Shown one piece after another: positions 12,801 through 25,103 of a stretch of 64,000 bases of DNA. Position 1 is the first letter of the stretch; each line of letters opens with the position of its first letter. Origin of the DNA: Porpolomopsis calyptriformis (lineage: Eukaryota; Basidiomycota; Agaricomycetes; Agaricales; Hygrophoraceae); assembly GCA_951640195.1 (NCBI GenBank), contig OX621164.1, positions 2,213,098 to 2,277,097 of the forward strand. Reading direction: 5' to 3'. A model generated the notes under the pieces. The model worked only from the letters and a program-made list of their open reading frames with translations, did not search any database and was not told the DNA's origin. Position numbers and translations under genes: made by a program.

Positions 12801-13582
12801 TTTCTGAAGTAGTGGACGCGCTCATCCCGAAAGGTGCGAAGGCAGCCCGGGCGAACGGGGACATCGGCGATATCGTGGAGCAAGAGATGTCCAGTGCCGC
12901 GAGAGCCATCGAGCTCGCGACCCAACGTTTGCAAGAGCTCATGGCCCGTCCTCGGGACTCGTCCCGGTTCAGCGCCGTCGATCTGCAAGTCCATGACTCC
13001 ATATTAGCTGCCGCGCTCGGGATCACGGGCGCTATTTCTCGCCTCATCCAGGCCGCTACCGAATCTCAGCAGGAGATTGTGGCACAAGGCAAAGGGTCGA
13101 GTACAACCCAGCAGTTTTACAAGCGGAACAACCGATGGACGGAGGGACTGATCTCGGCCGCGAAGGCGGTGGCATTTGCTACCAATCTTCTTATCGAAAG
13201 CGCGGACGGCGTCCTGTCAGGGACGCACTCGTTGGAACAGCTCATCGTAGCATCGAACGAGGTGGCGGGCGCTACCGCCCAACTGGTTGCTGCTTCTCGT
13301 GTCAAGGCGAATCTGATGTCAAAGACGCAAGAACGTCTCGAGCTGGCAGCGAAAGCTGTCACGGAGGCTTGCAAGGCCCTTGTCAGGCAGGTCAAGGCCC
13401 TGTCGGCGAAGCAATCGGAGGAGGAGGACGTCGATTACAAGAATATGGCGGTCTTGGAATTCAAGAAGCGAGAGATGGAGCAGCAGGTGGATATTTTGAA
13501 GCTGGAAAAAGAACTTGGCGCCGCTCGACACCGACTGGGGGCGATGAGGCGTGCCGGGTATCACACAGACGAGACAGATTGA
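9829..13582 (+). CDS. SLA2: Endocytic adaptor Sla2/End4 (HIP1R homologue)
   Basis: Sla2 links clathrin-coated pits to actin during endocytosis (family knowledge). The N-terminal ANTH domain is recognisable from KKATSPEETAPKQKHVR, continuing after an intron with YTWDYHSSISFWSGLR and HKVLQEGHP. LRFHRLRPEFNGLFEYEEY and YYECSNLKYLTGLINVPKL close the ANTH region. A Gln/Glu/Arg-rich coiled coil covers about 11.1-12.3 kb. The C-terminal exon (12.37-13.58 kb) is the talin-like I/LWEQ (THATCH) actin-binding domain, including NNRWTEGLISAAKAVA and the terminal KLEKELGAARHRLG helix. Roughly nine introns interrupt the 5' two thirds. The ATG at 9829 is in frame with the first ANTH residues and was taken as the start. 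A spliced upstream exon using the acceptor at 9850 is an alternative. Confidence 0.92.
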
Positions 13583-13820
13583 TGCACGTACATGTAACTT
13601 CTATATTTCTGTGGACCATTTGATTTTCTTTGTTTTCTATGCATAATATGGCGGAAAGCGTACTACACACTGGAAACTAAGTCGGTAGCTGACAAAAGAG
13701 GTATGGAAGAGGAGGAAGAAAAAAAAAAACTACATTATTACTGAACACAACACACAACTAGAAGGGAGCAAAAAGAGGAAGATTACAGATAAGCTTAATT
13801 AACCAATAAAAAGAAAGCAT

Positions 13821-16234
13821 TCAATCATCGGGGTCTGGTACAATATCAAAGGAGTCCCTCTTCAGATCCAAAAAGCTGTCATTAACAGGCTTACTGTCAC
13901 ACTCATCCTCGATGTCGAGAAATGAGGGCTTCTTCATGATGGCCCGACGCAGTATGGTGCTTTCAAGGGATGGGATCGAGCGAAGTATGGGGCGCAACGG
14001 TGGCGGCGGTGTGATAGGTGTCGAGCGGGGACTATTAGGTACCGAAAAGTCGGCGGTAGGCGGTCGCGGTCGTGGCCGAGGAGGAGGTGGCAGACTCATA
14101 AGCACTCGTTCAGGAGATATTGCAAGTGGTGAATGGGGTAATGAACTCAAGGCTGGGGAGGAAGGTGGGGAGTATAGTTGGGGGGATTTTGCAGATTTGT
14201 GGCTCTGGCGTGAGGACAATGCCTTGCTTCCAACGGATGCGCTACGTACGGGCAGTCCGCGCAAGGAGCTACTTTCAGATTGTTCCACCATGGCATGTAT
14301 TGAAGAGGGTGGTGAGAGCGCACTAGGAAAGGCGAAATCATTGGAGGAGTCAGATGAATGTGACGTCAACAACGACGACGACGACGATAGCCCACGCTGG
14401 CGCACAAAGGCCGAGTCATCTATGGTATCTCGAACGCTGGCCTCTACTTTGAGCATTTCTGCAGGCGATAAGATCCGCTTGGGAACGTAGTCCGTCCTGG
14501 TCACCGGAGCGCTGGACGGCTGGTCTGGGTCATCTACTTCGGACATGTAGAGAGAGGGAGTCTTGGCCCGCTTACGCTCACTCTCAAGCGGTAAGCTAAA
14601 CAGCGAGCGGGCGTCATGCTCATGTCGGTCTGACTGTGCAGTAGATGGACGCCTAAGACTAGAACCGGAAAAAAGTCTCCTCCTGGATGATCCAGCTGTG
14701 TTGGGTCTCCGCTTCTCTGGACTCTCGCGTGACTCCATATGTGATGCGGCAGTCGCAAACGTGGGGGTCTTGTGACGAAGAGGTTGACGGAAGCGGTGAT
14801 GATGGAATGAACGTGATTTCTGGGGTGGTTTCTCCAACCCCTCATCAGAAACAAAGGAAGAGATGGAACCAGGACCGGTTGCGACACCCTGCCTGGAAGA
14901 GAAAGATTGGTGGGAGGCAGCCTTTTTGATGGTGCGTGTGACTTCATAGGTTCTGGGGAGAAAACAAGCAGAGACGGAAGATTTTGGCAAATGGGATGAC
15001 TCGCGATCCCAATCCCAATCCTCTCTCCGCGATCTGGAATCGTGTGGGGACAAGAAGTGATTCTTGCCCTTCTCGTATCGCGAGCCGGAAGGATAGTTGA
15101 GTTCTGTGTCGTCATCGGTAGAATGGGAGGCAGCAAATGACAGGACTGATGAGGAGGAGGAAGCGATGTCTGATGGAATGATGTAGGAGGATAGATCTTC
15201 ATTTGAACTGTTGGTTGCGGGAGGGAGGGGTAGATTATGGGTGGGGGGAGCTTTGGGAGGTTGGCTTGCTCGTAATAAAGACGATTTCCGGAGAACGGAA
15301 GATCGTGGTGGGGATTGGCGGGGAGCGACATTTTGGGAAGGGGAAGTGGGGACGGAGGTTGATGAAAGATTAGCCGGGACATCCTGTGAAGATTTTCTGG
15401 AATTAGATGGGTCCTCGTCAGGAACATCACTGTTTGTGATAGAGTGGTCTATTCTGCCCTTGCCATCAGTCAAGGTGGAGGTAGAAGCCGACTTGGGAAT
15501 GGAATGTATTTTGGCGAGGGGGGTACTGAGTTGGGAGTCTGATCTGTCGTGTTTTGGTGAAATGGATTTGTCTTGAAGACGGTTGGGTGGTTTGCTGGGA
15601 TGAAAATATGAAAATGATGGAAAAGAATGATAAAGAAAATGTTGTACTTGTCATCATGGGAACCAGAGGATGCGAAGGTATTGCGCCACCAAATATCGGT
15701 TGGAGATTGAGAAGATGAGGAAGTGTAGGACGAACGGTCCAAAGGGGAGAAAGTGTCAAGAGTGGGCTCGGATTTCTGAACGAGGTCTGGTGGGCATGAG
15801 GCTATTGATATACCACGGGAGGCGAACGGGTCTGAATCGGACAAGGTCATAAGAGACTGGCGGAAGTGGAGAGTGTCTCTTGGGGCGTCTGAGGGCGTTC
15901 TTGGTTCGAGGGAGGATCGAAGGGTAGAGAGAGAATTGGACTGGGGCCTGGTGTTGGCGCGGGGGGTGGCATCGTGATCAGGAGGGGATGAAAGCGGAGA
16001 AGATCTGCGGGGTTGGGGTGGGAGGGGGGGCGGAGGCTCTTGTATGGTCAAAGATGGGTGTTTTTTGGTGAGACGGAGTGCGGATGTGATGGTGTTGAAC
16101 TTGAGGCCGGAGGAGGGTGGTTTTGATGATGTGGATTTTTGGGAAAAAGAGCGACGAAGGTCCTTTCCAGGGCGTGAAATCTTGGAGGAGAACCACCACG
16201 TCCTCGAGGAAGACTCAGATACGACTGAGGACAT
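13821..16234 (-). CDS. Ser/Pro-rich protein of unknown function
   Basis: Not recognised. A first exon from the ATG at 16234 (MSSVVSESSSRTWWFSSKIS) is joined by an intron near 15595-15646 (donor GTACAA, acceptor CCCAG) to a long final exon that stops at 13821. The frame stays open across the junction for about 790 codons in all. The product is dominated by Ser, Pro, Arg and Thr and looks intrinsically disordered, with several basic clusters and acidic patches near the C-terminus (DIEDECDSK, DIVPDPDD). No membrane segment or enzyme motif was seen. The long open frame and the correct splice junction argue it is real. Some Agaricomycete proteins of this composition are regulatory phospho-targets, but nothing here shows a function. 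It is convergent with SLA2, about 240 bp apart. Confidence 0.7.
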
Positions 16235-16358
16235 GGTGGTAAGATGAAGAGATGGAAAAATATATTGGATTAATTTGGAATTTTTGGCCATCATGAAAGG
16301 TGGCGCTCCTATCATTCACTTGAAACGTTAACGATGAGGAAGGACGGAAACAGTCCGT

Positions 16359-17147
16359 CTATCTCCCTCCTACAGTAAGATTTCCCACAAACACTTCTTC
16401 TTCATCATGTCCATCATCACCAAGCTCTAGGTCGTACCCTGCCCTTCTCGCGGCCGAGATGTCGATTGGTTTCGGTCGGGAGAATATCGACTGCCCCGAT
16501 CTGTGCAAGCCTCAGTCGCGGGCAGCGTACACCGGACATGCCACTCACTGTCGCATCACCGCAGCCAGGCGCCCGAATTGCAGCACATTCCGGGCGATGA
16601 GCAGCAACGTATCCAGAATTTCTTCCTGTTTGCTCGTCGAGCCACATCCCGCGAACGCAATAATCAGCAGCGTCAAGGCACAAAACGTCGTCAACATCAA
16701 ATCCAAAACATTGAATGGGGATTTCCAGAATTGCTATTATACCCGGTCAGTCAATTCCAAAAAAAAAAAAAATAACGACGCTTACCCGACCGAACGCAAC
16801 AAACCGAATCCCAACCTCAAGGATCAGAGATGTGTTGATAATAATTTCCAAAATGTAAAACGCAACCCCAGGACAGCCATCTGAAATGCTCAACACCACA
16901 GTCGTCACCGACAGCGCCGCCATCCCAAGGTATAGAAATATATATGTCCGTGAATGAACAAATCGATTCGCAAGTCCTCGTGTGATTTCGTCCCGAGTGA
17001 GCGCATAAATCGAGCGCTTTGGCCTGCATGTAGTAATTAGGCGTGAACCGAAAGACGTAAGACTGAGGCGAACGCGAGTGGGTTGCGAGTCCCTGGCTCG
17101 CCATTCAAGCGGTCAGTTTCTCCGTCTTCGACATACTCGTCTGGCAT
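16359..17147 (-). CDS. Small four-helix membrane protein resembling a stand-alone voltage-sensor domain
   Basis: After splicing (ATG at 17147, donor GTATGT four codons in), the frame reads through KRSIYALTRDEI and four hydrophobic segments. S1-like is YIFLYLGMAALSVTTVVLSI. S2-like is FYILEIIINTSLILEVGIRF, followed by VAFGR. S3-like holds FWKSPFNVLDLMLTTFCALT. S4-like is LLLIARNVLQFGRLAAVMRQ with spaced arginines. The pattern of E and R in S2, then FWKSxxNxxD entering S3, is the pattern of voltage-gated ion channels. No pore helices follow. The protein ends after an acidic tail (GDDGHDEEEVF) at 16361, about 200 residues. Homologous fungal proteins are usually labelled ion-transport-domain proteins. 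One intron near 16480-16530 has ambiguous borders. It shares a promoter of about 107 bp with CWC25. Confidence 0.65.
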
Positions 17148-17254
17148 GGTGAGTAGAGCTGAGTCGCATCAAACGTGAAGGCTGTTGCCATACAAAGCCA
17201 AACAACCACCCTCACCTCAACAGTCAAACACCACAGTCCGATACTACTTTCAAG

Positions 17255-18676
17255 ATGGGTGGCGGCGACTTGAATATGAAAAAGTCCTGGCACCCGCTCC
17301 TGCTCAAGAACCAGGAGCGGGTTTGGCTCGAGGAAAAGAAAGCGGTAAGTGCAACACTCGTTATCCATTGCCAACCCTAATAATATCCCACAGCTCGAAG
17401 AGAAGAAGAAGACCGACCAGCTTCGCAAGGAGAAGGAGGAGGAACGTCAGCTCCAGGAACTCCAACGACTCCAAGAAGTCCAAACCGGCAAAAAGAGAAC
17501 GGAGAAACTGGAGTGGATGTATTCTACTCCCGCTACCGGATCCAACCAGAATCCAAACGACCTCGAGGACTATCTGCTCGGCAAGAAACGCGTTGACAAG
17601 ATTCTCACAGCGGATGACAATGCCAAGGTGCCCATCTTCATCTCCTTTCGTTCCCCTTACATATCTCAACCTCATTGCAGCTCGGTGCCAGCCACAAAAG
17701 CTTTATCGCAATCCAAAACGCCAACACCGCCAGAGACATTGCTTCCAAAATCCGTGAAGATCCTTTACTTGCCATCAAGCAACAGGAGCAAGCCGCTTAT
17801 CAGGCGCTCATATCCAACCCGATTCGTTTGCGGGAGTTGCAAGAAAGAAATGGTCTCAAACCCAAAAAGCTCAAGAAGGACAAAGACAAGAAGCGCGACA
17901 AGGAGGAGAAGAGGAGACTGAAAGAGGAGCGGCGGAAAGAAAAGTGGTCATTAACCCCCCCAGATAGATATCATTCTCGATCGGATCACCACCGGTCACC
18001 ATCCCGAGATCGTTACTACCACTCCAGAAGATCGCCCATTCCATATCACTCTCCTTCTCCACCTCAACTTCAATCTCGACACGGCCGAAGCCGCTCACGC
18101 AGCCTCGAACCTTACCAACGACGGAGAGACAGGAGTCGAAGCCTGGATAGGGAACGGTCAGCGAGAAACGGGAGACATGTGCGGGTTCGGTCTCGGTCGC
18201 ATGATTCGGGGGACAATGGATACGTGGACAGAAACAGAAGCCGCAGCTTGGAGCGCGATTCCCGTCGCGGGAAGCGTCCCCGAACGCCGAGTCCCGGGTA
18301 TATTCGCCCAGATGAAAAGCGATCCCGTCTGTCACCGCCCCCCCGTCCAACACCCCCTCCTCCCCGCGCACCTCGTCCATCGGAGAATGGAAATAGTAGT
18401 AAAGGCGAGTACAGCACAGACGCGGACCAACGTGCTGCTCGCCTGGCTGCCATGTCCAGCAACGCCTCGGCGCTGACAACGGACAGACAGGAGCGTCTCA
18501 AGAGTTTACTCGAGAAAGAAAAGGCCGATCTCGAAGCTGAGGAACGGGCGAGAGCCAAGTCTAAAGGGATGGGCTCTTTTCTGAGCGCGGAACAGAAGAT
18601 GGTCTATGGCGGCTCGGGTGGATTAGAAGAACGGCTGAGAAGTACCAGGAGCGCGCTGGTGCGCGATATCGATTGA
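17255..18676 (+). CDS. CWC25: Pre-mRNA splicing factor Cwc25
   Basis: Cwc25 joins the activated spliceosome and promotes the first catalytic step (family knowledge). The N-terminus, [20 protein letters not shown] and then RVWLEEKKA, is the Cir_N domain that identifies the family. Two introns are visible, near 17345-17394 and near 17628-17681, the second joining TADDNAK to [27 protein letters not shown]-like and LKPKKLKK segments follow. The C-terminal half is a long Arg/Ser-rich domain, then a conserved helical end with [20 protein letters not shown] and [16 protein letters not shown] is at 18674-18676. Length and domain order match fungal Cwc25. Confidence 0.93.
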
Positions 18677-19247
18677 GATCGACCAAAGACTGTATTATCC
18701 TCCGTGATGTGATCAATATACTTTTAATTGCAGGGAAGCGCATTATGAATATGTAAACAGCTTAGAGAAACCCACAGAAGAAGTCCACCCAACAAGGGAG
18801 CCATTCAAAGTGACTGAGAAAGCTTTTTGGATGGATCCTTTCCGGTCTTCCCTCCCTTCGATGATCGATCTTACTGTGATCCTCCTCGAAGATTGATGAG
18901 AAAAATACTGTTGACAAAAAGGTTGAGTTTGAGGCAAATCCTATCCGTCCTCATCGGCAGTGTTCGGCGTGCATATAAACAACGAAGGAATGGGACAAAA
19001 AAAAGTGGCTCTGTGGGTAGAGCTGGACGATATCTTTGAGGTGCGTCGTTGAGCAGCAATTCGATCAGACTGAGGATCGCTGTGTACATACGTTGACTGG
19101 TGTATTGGTTTTATATACACTTTTGATATTCTCGTATCCTTGGGTCTTGTGCGTATTACAAGGGAGCAGCCTCGGGCTTAGTTTTGATGCTCTGGAAGCG
19201 GCGCCTCATCGCGAGAGCAAAATCCTTGTGAATAACTCGTTGTTTAA
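18677..19247. other. Intergenic, no gene recognised
   Basis: Short reading frames occur on both strands, but none shows splice-supported continuity or family similarity. The stretch is AT-richer than the flanking genes and holds nothing I can name. Confidence 0.4.
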
Positions 19248-19639
19248 TCAATAGTGAAAACCTAGAACGCCACGCACGATGACCACCGAGACGAATTTCA
19301 ATTTTGTGACGCGTCCGATAGCCGCGTCGAGTCTTGTGGCGTCTTCGTCCCCTTCGGACACGAGAGACTGTTCGATGATGAGTGAAAAACCGTGAGGAAG
19401 AAGTTAGGATCTTGAGCACCAAGGGATAATTCGGCCTAGATAAAACTTCGTCATAGCGGCGGTTGACCGTTCCCTGGATAGCATTGCTTCAAGAGGAGTC
19501 CAATAGGTCCAGACACGCTTACCATGTGGTCGTCCGATCCAGGATATGAACGCGGTGTGAATCTCTCCTCCGGCTGAGAGTAGGGCTCAGATGAACTATC
19601 GAAATCAGAGAGGACAGGGTTTAAGGACTGTGGTTGCAT
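19248..19639 (-). CDS. Possible small two-exon gene of unknown function
   Basis: An ATG at 19639 opens a 39-codon exon (starting MQPQSLNPVLSDFDSSSEPY) that ends in a good donor, GTAAGC. An acceptor TATCTAG near 19435 is followed by open sequence in more than one frame, one of which ends at 19248. The first exon is acidic and Ser/Pro-rich. No family is recognised and the second exon's frame cannot be fixed, so this may be chance. Confidence 0.2.
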
Positions 19640-21916
19640 AGTTGGTTGAATTAAAAAAATGGCGGAAATTCAACTATAACTTATTTCTTTTCAGGACTTG
19701 ACGATAAAACGCACACCCGCCCCGAGGAAGATCGCAAATTTACCAGCGACAGGAGGAAACATCCCGAAACACGCTCGGCTTGTAGAAATACTTGCCAGAA
19801 CTAGCCATCAGCGAACCGGATGTGAATCCATTTGGCTTCCGCCACAAGTGGCAACTCCTGTCACACAGAGAGTTAGATCCACATCTACCTTCCCGACAGC
19901 TCGCGGGTAACTAACCAACTGAATAATGACATCCTACTTCAGGATGAGGAAGGTTCATCCAGGCCTCCCAATGTCCGTCGATCCTCTATCCTCTCGTGAC
20001 AGGTATGTCGCGTCACGTCACACCTTCGGGGAACAGACACTTACCTCACTTGACTTTATTGATGATAAAGGCCGCCTCCAAGCTTCAGTTTGGCCTGATG
20101 AACGAATGAATGCCACTGCCATGCAATGTGGTCACCACAACCTTTTCAAGACCAAGGACTTTGTGGTGAAAAACAGCCGCCATGGAAGACTGCAAACCTA
20201 GAAGATATCAATGCCCAAGAACTTGCCAGAAGCCCAGATTCAATGCCTCAAGTGCGGGGTAATAGTTGTGAATGCTGCCCGCTAGGTCAGGCTCGGTTGC
20301 CATGCACGACAACTTGTTTTGCATGTCGGAAAGCCAGTCGTCAAAAACCCGAGTCATTCCCCTCGGCAAAAAAGTTTGCTTGAGTGATTCAAGGTTCAAA
20401 AGTCGTGAAATATTGTGCTGAAGGCTTGGCCGACAAGTCGCCGTCCCCCCCCCGTCCCTCTCCCTGGATCGCCTCAAAGGTCTCAAGACTGATTTCAAGC
20501 CTCAAGGCAAGACGAGCGACGATTGTTTGAGAAAGACTCGGATAAGATGTGATTGCAAAGCAATCGAGACCAAGAACTGTTCAAGTGGAGGTCAAGGTTC
20601 AACCCGTTGCCGAGAGAATGTGGTAATCGATGCGGCATCCACCGTCGACGGCTGCAACTCCTGCCAGTCCCTTATCAACCCACCCAGACTCGTCCAAGAC
20701 AAGAGCAAGTCCTTCTCTCCACCTTTTTTAAGGCTACCGACTTTTTCTGCAACGCCGAAAAAATCTTCAACTGTGCCACGACCCCATGGATTTCTACCGC
20801 CATTTTATCACAATGTCACCTGGTTCAACGGCGGTTAATTTAGCATTCTATACCATCACAGACTAGCGCCTTCATTTCGTCCCTTTGTACCATCTGTTGA
20901 AAGAAACGGAAGACCCCCGGCTGCCAGCCTATTCAACTCTGGTGATTGGGATACCGAGTTGTAATCCAGCTCACGGCAACGCTAGGAAATCGTTGGGACA
21001 ATATTTGCTCACTTCTCGGTGCAACGACTGAGATGAAGCAGGCGATTTCCTATGCTTGGTCCCTCTAGCCCCGCTTCCAAACTCATGTTCATCCTTCCCT
21101 TTTACAATTTCCCAAGATAATGATCGGCCTGGAAAACCCCAGCTGCGGCCGAACCTGTCGGGAATATGTCGGAAACCCAATCTGGTTCCAGCATCGCCAG
21201 TCGTGAGTGATCTCCGTTTTCAGTCCCAGTATCGTCTTATTAATAAATATCCAGAACGGGGTTTCCCCGGAGCACTGGTGCTTTGGCAAATCCTTTATGT
21301 CTTGAGAACGTTATTAGAGCAATCGTCCGTGGTCTCCATCAGAATAGCCCAACGTCTCCTTGAATCAAGTCGCATATAATCTTGCAACTGCTAGATCTTC
21401 TCCCTTGATTTAATCATATATTGGGACGATATTTGGTGTACATTCCTTGGCAAACAATGTGCTGGAAGAAATGTGCACATTCGCCACCGTAAAGTTAAGG
21501 TATCTATATCTGCATTAATACTTTACTAACTTCCACCTTCATGCAGATCTCATCTGCCAATCGCATAGCATCATATGAGTCATCATCCCCTGCAACCGCC
21601 GCTCTATGAGTCGCTAACATACCTCCTCGATTCGCGGCAGTGCCGTCTGCAGAATGTTTAAGCAGTACTCGTGCCAGGCAAGGTGTCAGTCGACCAGCGA
21701 CCCATAATTTTTTATACCGGGCAAATGCACACTTTGCCGTATGAAGTGCATGTGACAATACCTATGACGTAAGGGTAAGCTGAGCCGGCCGATGGTTAAT
21801 ATATAACGACCCCCTTCATGCGGTACAGCAGACCCAAGCTTAGGCTAGTTGTTTGCACCTCTATTTTCTACACGGATACTTCTCGCTAAGAAAAACTCGC
21901 AGGCTGTTGACACCAG
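19640..21916. other. Gene-poor 2.3-kb stretch
   Basis: Reading frames of 60-110 codons occur on both strands, for example near 19926-20201 and 20527-20843. None has a recognisable domain, and none joins to a neighbour through convincing splice sites. No terminal repeats or transposase motifs were found. It may hold decayed coding sequence or a non-coding RNA, but nothing can be supported. Confidence 0.35.
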
Positions 21917-23837
21917 ATGTCCACCAGCGATCCAATGATCGATGATACTCAGGCGGCAGCCGCTGTTTCAGCACCACCTCTTCACGTTTCACGACATGGC
22001 TATACATCACATCAGAAATGGTTCATTGTCGGTATGGTTGCATACGCCGCATTATCTAGGTGGTCTTCTCCACCGATGTCCCCAGCGAACCCCTGATTGA
22101 CCCCCCTTTAGCCCATTCACGGCCAACATTTACTTTCCCGCAATTCCGGCTATCTCGGCCGCTTTCCACAAGTCGACAGAACTCATCAATCTCACTGTGA
22201 CAATGTACTTGGTATTCCAAGGCGTCTGTAGGTACTCTCCTACCTTGGTCCTTGATGAATCTAAGCATTTTCAAGCTCCCATGTTTTGGGGTACCCTTTC
22301 TGATCGATGGGGTCGAAGACCTATATTTCTGGCTTGCCTGTTGACTCTCCTTGTATCATGTGTTGCCCTGGCTCTAGTGCCCACTTCTGCCTACTACCTC
22401 TTGCTTCTTCTACGTTGCCTTCAGGCAGCGGGTTCCGCTAGTACTATTGCCTTAGGTAAAGTTCCGCAGAAAAACCACTTTAAAAGCAAAAACAGCTGAG
22501 ATCTACTCCAAGGGGCCGGTGTAATTGGTGATATTTCTACGCCAGACGAACGGGGTAGCTTCTTTGGATTTTACTCGCTTGGTCCCGTGGTTTGTTCACA
22601 ACACTACACCAGTTTTTGAGTTAACGCCTTTGCAGGTGGGACCCAGCCTTGGACCCGTTATCGGGGGAGCTTTGGCGGGAGGACTAGGCTGGAGGTGAAT
22701 GCCATGAATATCGGAATCTCAGCCTACTGATTAACTTATGCAATAGATCAATATTCTGGTTTCTGTGCATATCGTCAGCGGTCTGCTTCGTGTTTATCCT
22801 TCTGTGCGCTGCCTCCTTCCTCTCGTCTAGCCACTGAAGCTAGAATTCGTTTTCCTCGTGCCAGCTTTTTGCCGGAAACTTTGGGTGTCCTGGTTGAGGA
22901 TGAAAACGTTACTCTTTCCGCGATTTACCGCCCGATGATACCGTTCATAAAAGTTTCACCAGTCCGCCAAGCCCAAACGGGAAGGCCAGTACCACATCCC
23001 CTCGTCCACCCACTTCGGTTGTTCACCTACCCTGATGTGATGTTACTTCTTGTTTTTGTTGCAATCCTTTATGCCGCGTACACCTGCATAACTGCGACAA
23101 TTTCGACTCTTTTTAAAATTGCCTATCCTTCTCTGTCAGAGACTGATATCGGCTTATGCTTCCTGGCGAGTGGTGGAGGTATGGCTATTGGGGGCCTTCT
23201 GGTTGGGAAATTTCTTGATTGGGATTATCGCGCGATTAAAAACCAAATGATTGCAAAAGCTGAAATGGATCCAGAGAAACGAGTTGCAGCAGAAGATGTA
23301 ATTGGAGAAGAGAACTTCCCCGTTGAAAGGGCTCGATTAAGGACGATGCCCTTGTACGTCGGTCTTTACGCTGCCTCTACTATTGCATATGGCTGGTGCC
23401 TGGAACGCCGAGTTCACATTGCGGGTCCTTTATTCTTGCTGGCCGTGAGTGAGTGTAAATTTCGTTGATCGATGAGGATGCACTCAATTTTTCCTTGCAG
23501 TCGGTTTCATGTTCATAGCGATAATGAACATCACCCAGACCTTGTTTGTTGACTTGGTACCAGCACAAAGTTCTTCGATAACGGCATGTGTGAGTCTTTC
23601 TCGTTAACAACCTTGGTGGTATTGATTAAGGTTATTGCACAGAATAATTTGACTCGCTGTTCGCTGGGTGCCGTCGCTATATCTGTGGTAGAGTTTATAA
23701 TTAACGCCATTGGCATCGGCTGGACATATGTACTTTTGGCTTCGATGTGTTGTCTTGCCATCCCTGCGATTTATATAGTGATGAAGATTGGACCAGCATG
23801 TCGTAGACGTAGAAGTATGATCGTGAATTCGGTTTGA
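21917..23837 (+). CDS. MFS transporter of the drug:H+ antiporter (DHA1/Qdr-like) group
   Basis: Major facilitator superfamily carrier, expected in the plasma membrane, exporting small molecules or polyamines in exchange for protons (family knowledge; substrate unknown). From ATG 21917 the frame passes a short polar N-terminus and helix 1 (WFIVGMVAYAALS). After splicing it gives FTANIYFPAIPAIS, then motif A, GTLSDRWGRRP. The helix 4-5 region has LRCLQAAGSAS and GDISTPDERGSFFGFYSLGP, followed by GPSLGPVIGGALAGGLGWR, the antiporter motif C. An intron near 22811-22872 restores ILLFLPETLG. A long central loop and the second six-helix half follow, including TQTLFVDLVPAQSSS, which is typical of this group. 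The stop is at 23835-23837. About eight small introns are needed. The ATG of REV7 begins only 28 bp downstream. Confidence 0.85.
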
Positions 23838-23865
23838 ATAATCTAACTGTAATACACACTCATCA

Positions 23866-24928
23866 ATGACCACCAATTGCCCTCTGACCTTTAACCGTAT
23901 GTCGCTCCCTTTCAGCTACGGCCAGAATCTGACAAGGAACAACCCCGACAACAGAAACGGTTCAGGGAATTACTGAGTTCAGTAAGCGGTGGTGCTTGTG
24001 GAACCCACACCAGATTTTGACCAGTCGCAGTTGAGGTTGCGATTCATACCATCCTGTACGTTCGCCAAATCTATCCACCAGATCTATTTGTGCGTCGCAA
24101 GAAATACGACACACCGGTTTTTCAGTCCCGCCATCCGATCCTGAATGAATATATCTCAGGGGCTGTCAAGGCGATCGGGGAGGAGCTTGTTCTGGTAAGA
24201 TCAGAAACCCGTCATCAATGGTCTTCTTGACCTTGTTCGTGTTCAGGGAAATGTTGACAAGGTTGTAGTGGTTATCAAGGACAAGGAACAAGTTCCCTTG
24301 GAACGATTTATTTTTTCAATACAGAACATGATCGCCATAGAGTCTTTTCAAAAGGATTCCAGGTGCTCTCATTTCTCATACATCACTCATAATATCTGAC
24401 GTCTGGCAGTGTGCAGGATGCAATGTCAGCTTCCTGTCTCGGGCAGTACTTCAGGTCTTTCCTCATCAAATTGAGCATGATCGAATGTCAGTTGGGCCAA
24501 ATGTACCTTGGTGGTCAGTCTGTTACCTTTTCACTCGCACCCATGAATCACTCAAACTGCTAGAATGTCCGCAGACGACGCATCTTTTGCTTTAGTCCTT
24601 GAACTCAAAGATGGGAAGGCTCCATCTGTCGGTCACGGCAAGGTCTTTTGCACCTCCTGGGTAGACAAGTTTCTTTATTGACGAGTACAATCTTAGGACC
24701 CCCCGCCTTGGACCCCTGCGGATGAAAAACATACTACGGCCCTCGCGTCCCCTGACGCCGAACTTCACATGCTGAGAGCAGTCGATACTGGCATAATCAA
24801 TGTATATTTTACGTTTTACCTTCCTGCAGCATTCTGATCATCCTTCTTTAATAGCTGTCTTTGGCGGTCCAAGAATCTGCTGAAAAGCTGGAAAGGGAGA
24901 GGAGGGGCAATCGACCCACAACAGCTTG
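23866..24928 (+). CDS. REV7: Rev7/MAD2L2, HORMA-domain subunit of DNA polymerase zeta
   Basis: Rev7 wraps around Rev3 and Rev1 in translesion synthesis (family knowledge). The start was fixed by splicing. ATG 23866 gives MTTNCPLTFN, a GTATGT donor, a short exon giving QTVQGITEF, and a second intron ending at TCGCAG. These restore FIEVAIHTILYVRQIYPP, the classic Rev7 beginning. KYDTPVFQSRHPILNEYI, VVVVIKDKEQVPLERFIFSI and CLGQYFRSFLIKLS follow. The safety-belt end has ASFALVLELKDGKAPSVG, then TALASPDAELHMLRAV. TGA lies at 24926-24928. The order and length (about 230 residues) match fungal Rev7. The end is convergent with SNX4, about 175 bp away. Confidence 0.88.
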
Positions 24929-25103
24929 AGATGATCCGCATCTCCAACGGACTAGAAAAGTCTGGTAATTGGAAGCGGAGTCAGCCAAACAACCTCTTCT
25001 CGACCAGCAAGTCTTGATTTCGAGACTGCCGCAACGTAACACCACCCTTCCTGCAGCGATATTTCGAAAGCATACATTGAGGTGTATTAAACATGACCGT
25101 AAA

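Noticed and set aside
16359..17147. Calcium channel Cch1 or vacuolar channel Yvc1
   Set aside because: Only four short membrane segments and about 200 residues fit; both channels are many times longer and have pore regions.
19156..19422. Arg-rich ribosomal-protein-like reading frame
   Set aside because: The composition is basic, but no ribosomal protein family motif is present and it overlaps a better splice-linked frame.
18677..21916. Hidden transposon in the gene-poor stretch
   Set aside because: No terminal repeats, target-site duplications, reverse transcriptase or transposase motifs were seen, and CpG content is not depleted as in the right-hand elements.
23838..23990. Extension of the MFS transporter into a further exon giving LRPESDKEQPRQQKRF
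   Set aside because: It would need a poor donor (GTTTGA), and the same bases splice cleanly into the conserved REV7 N-terminus in another frame.
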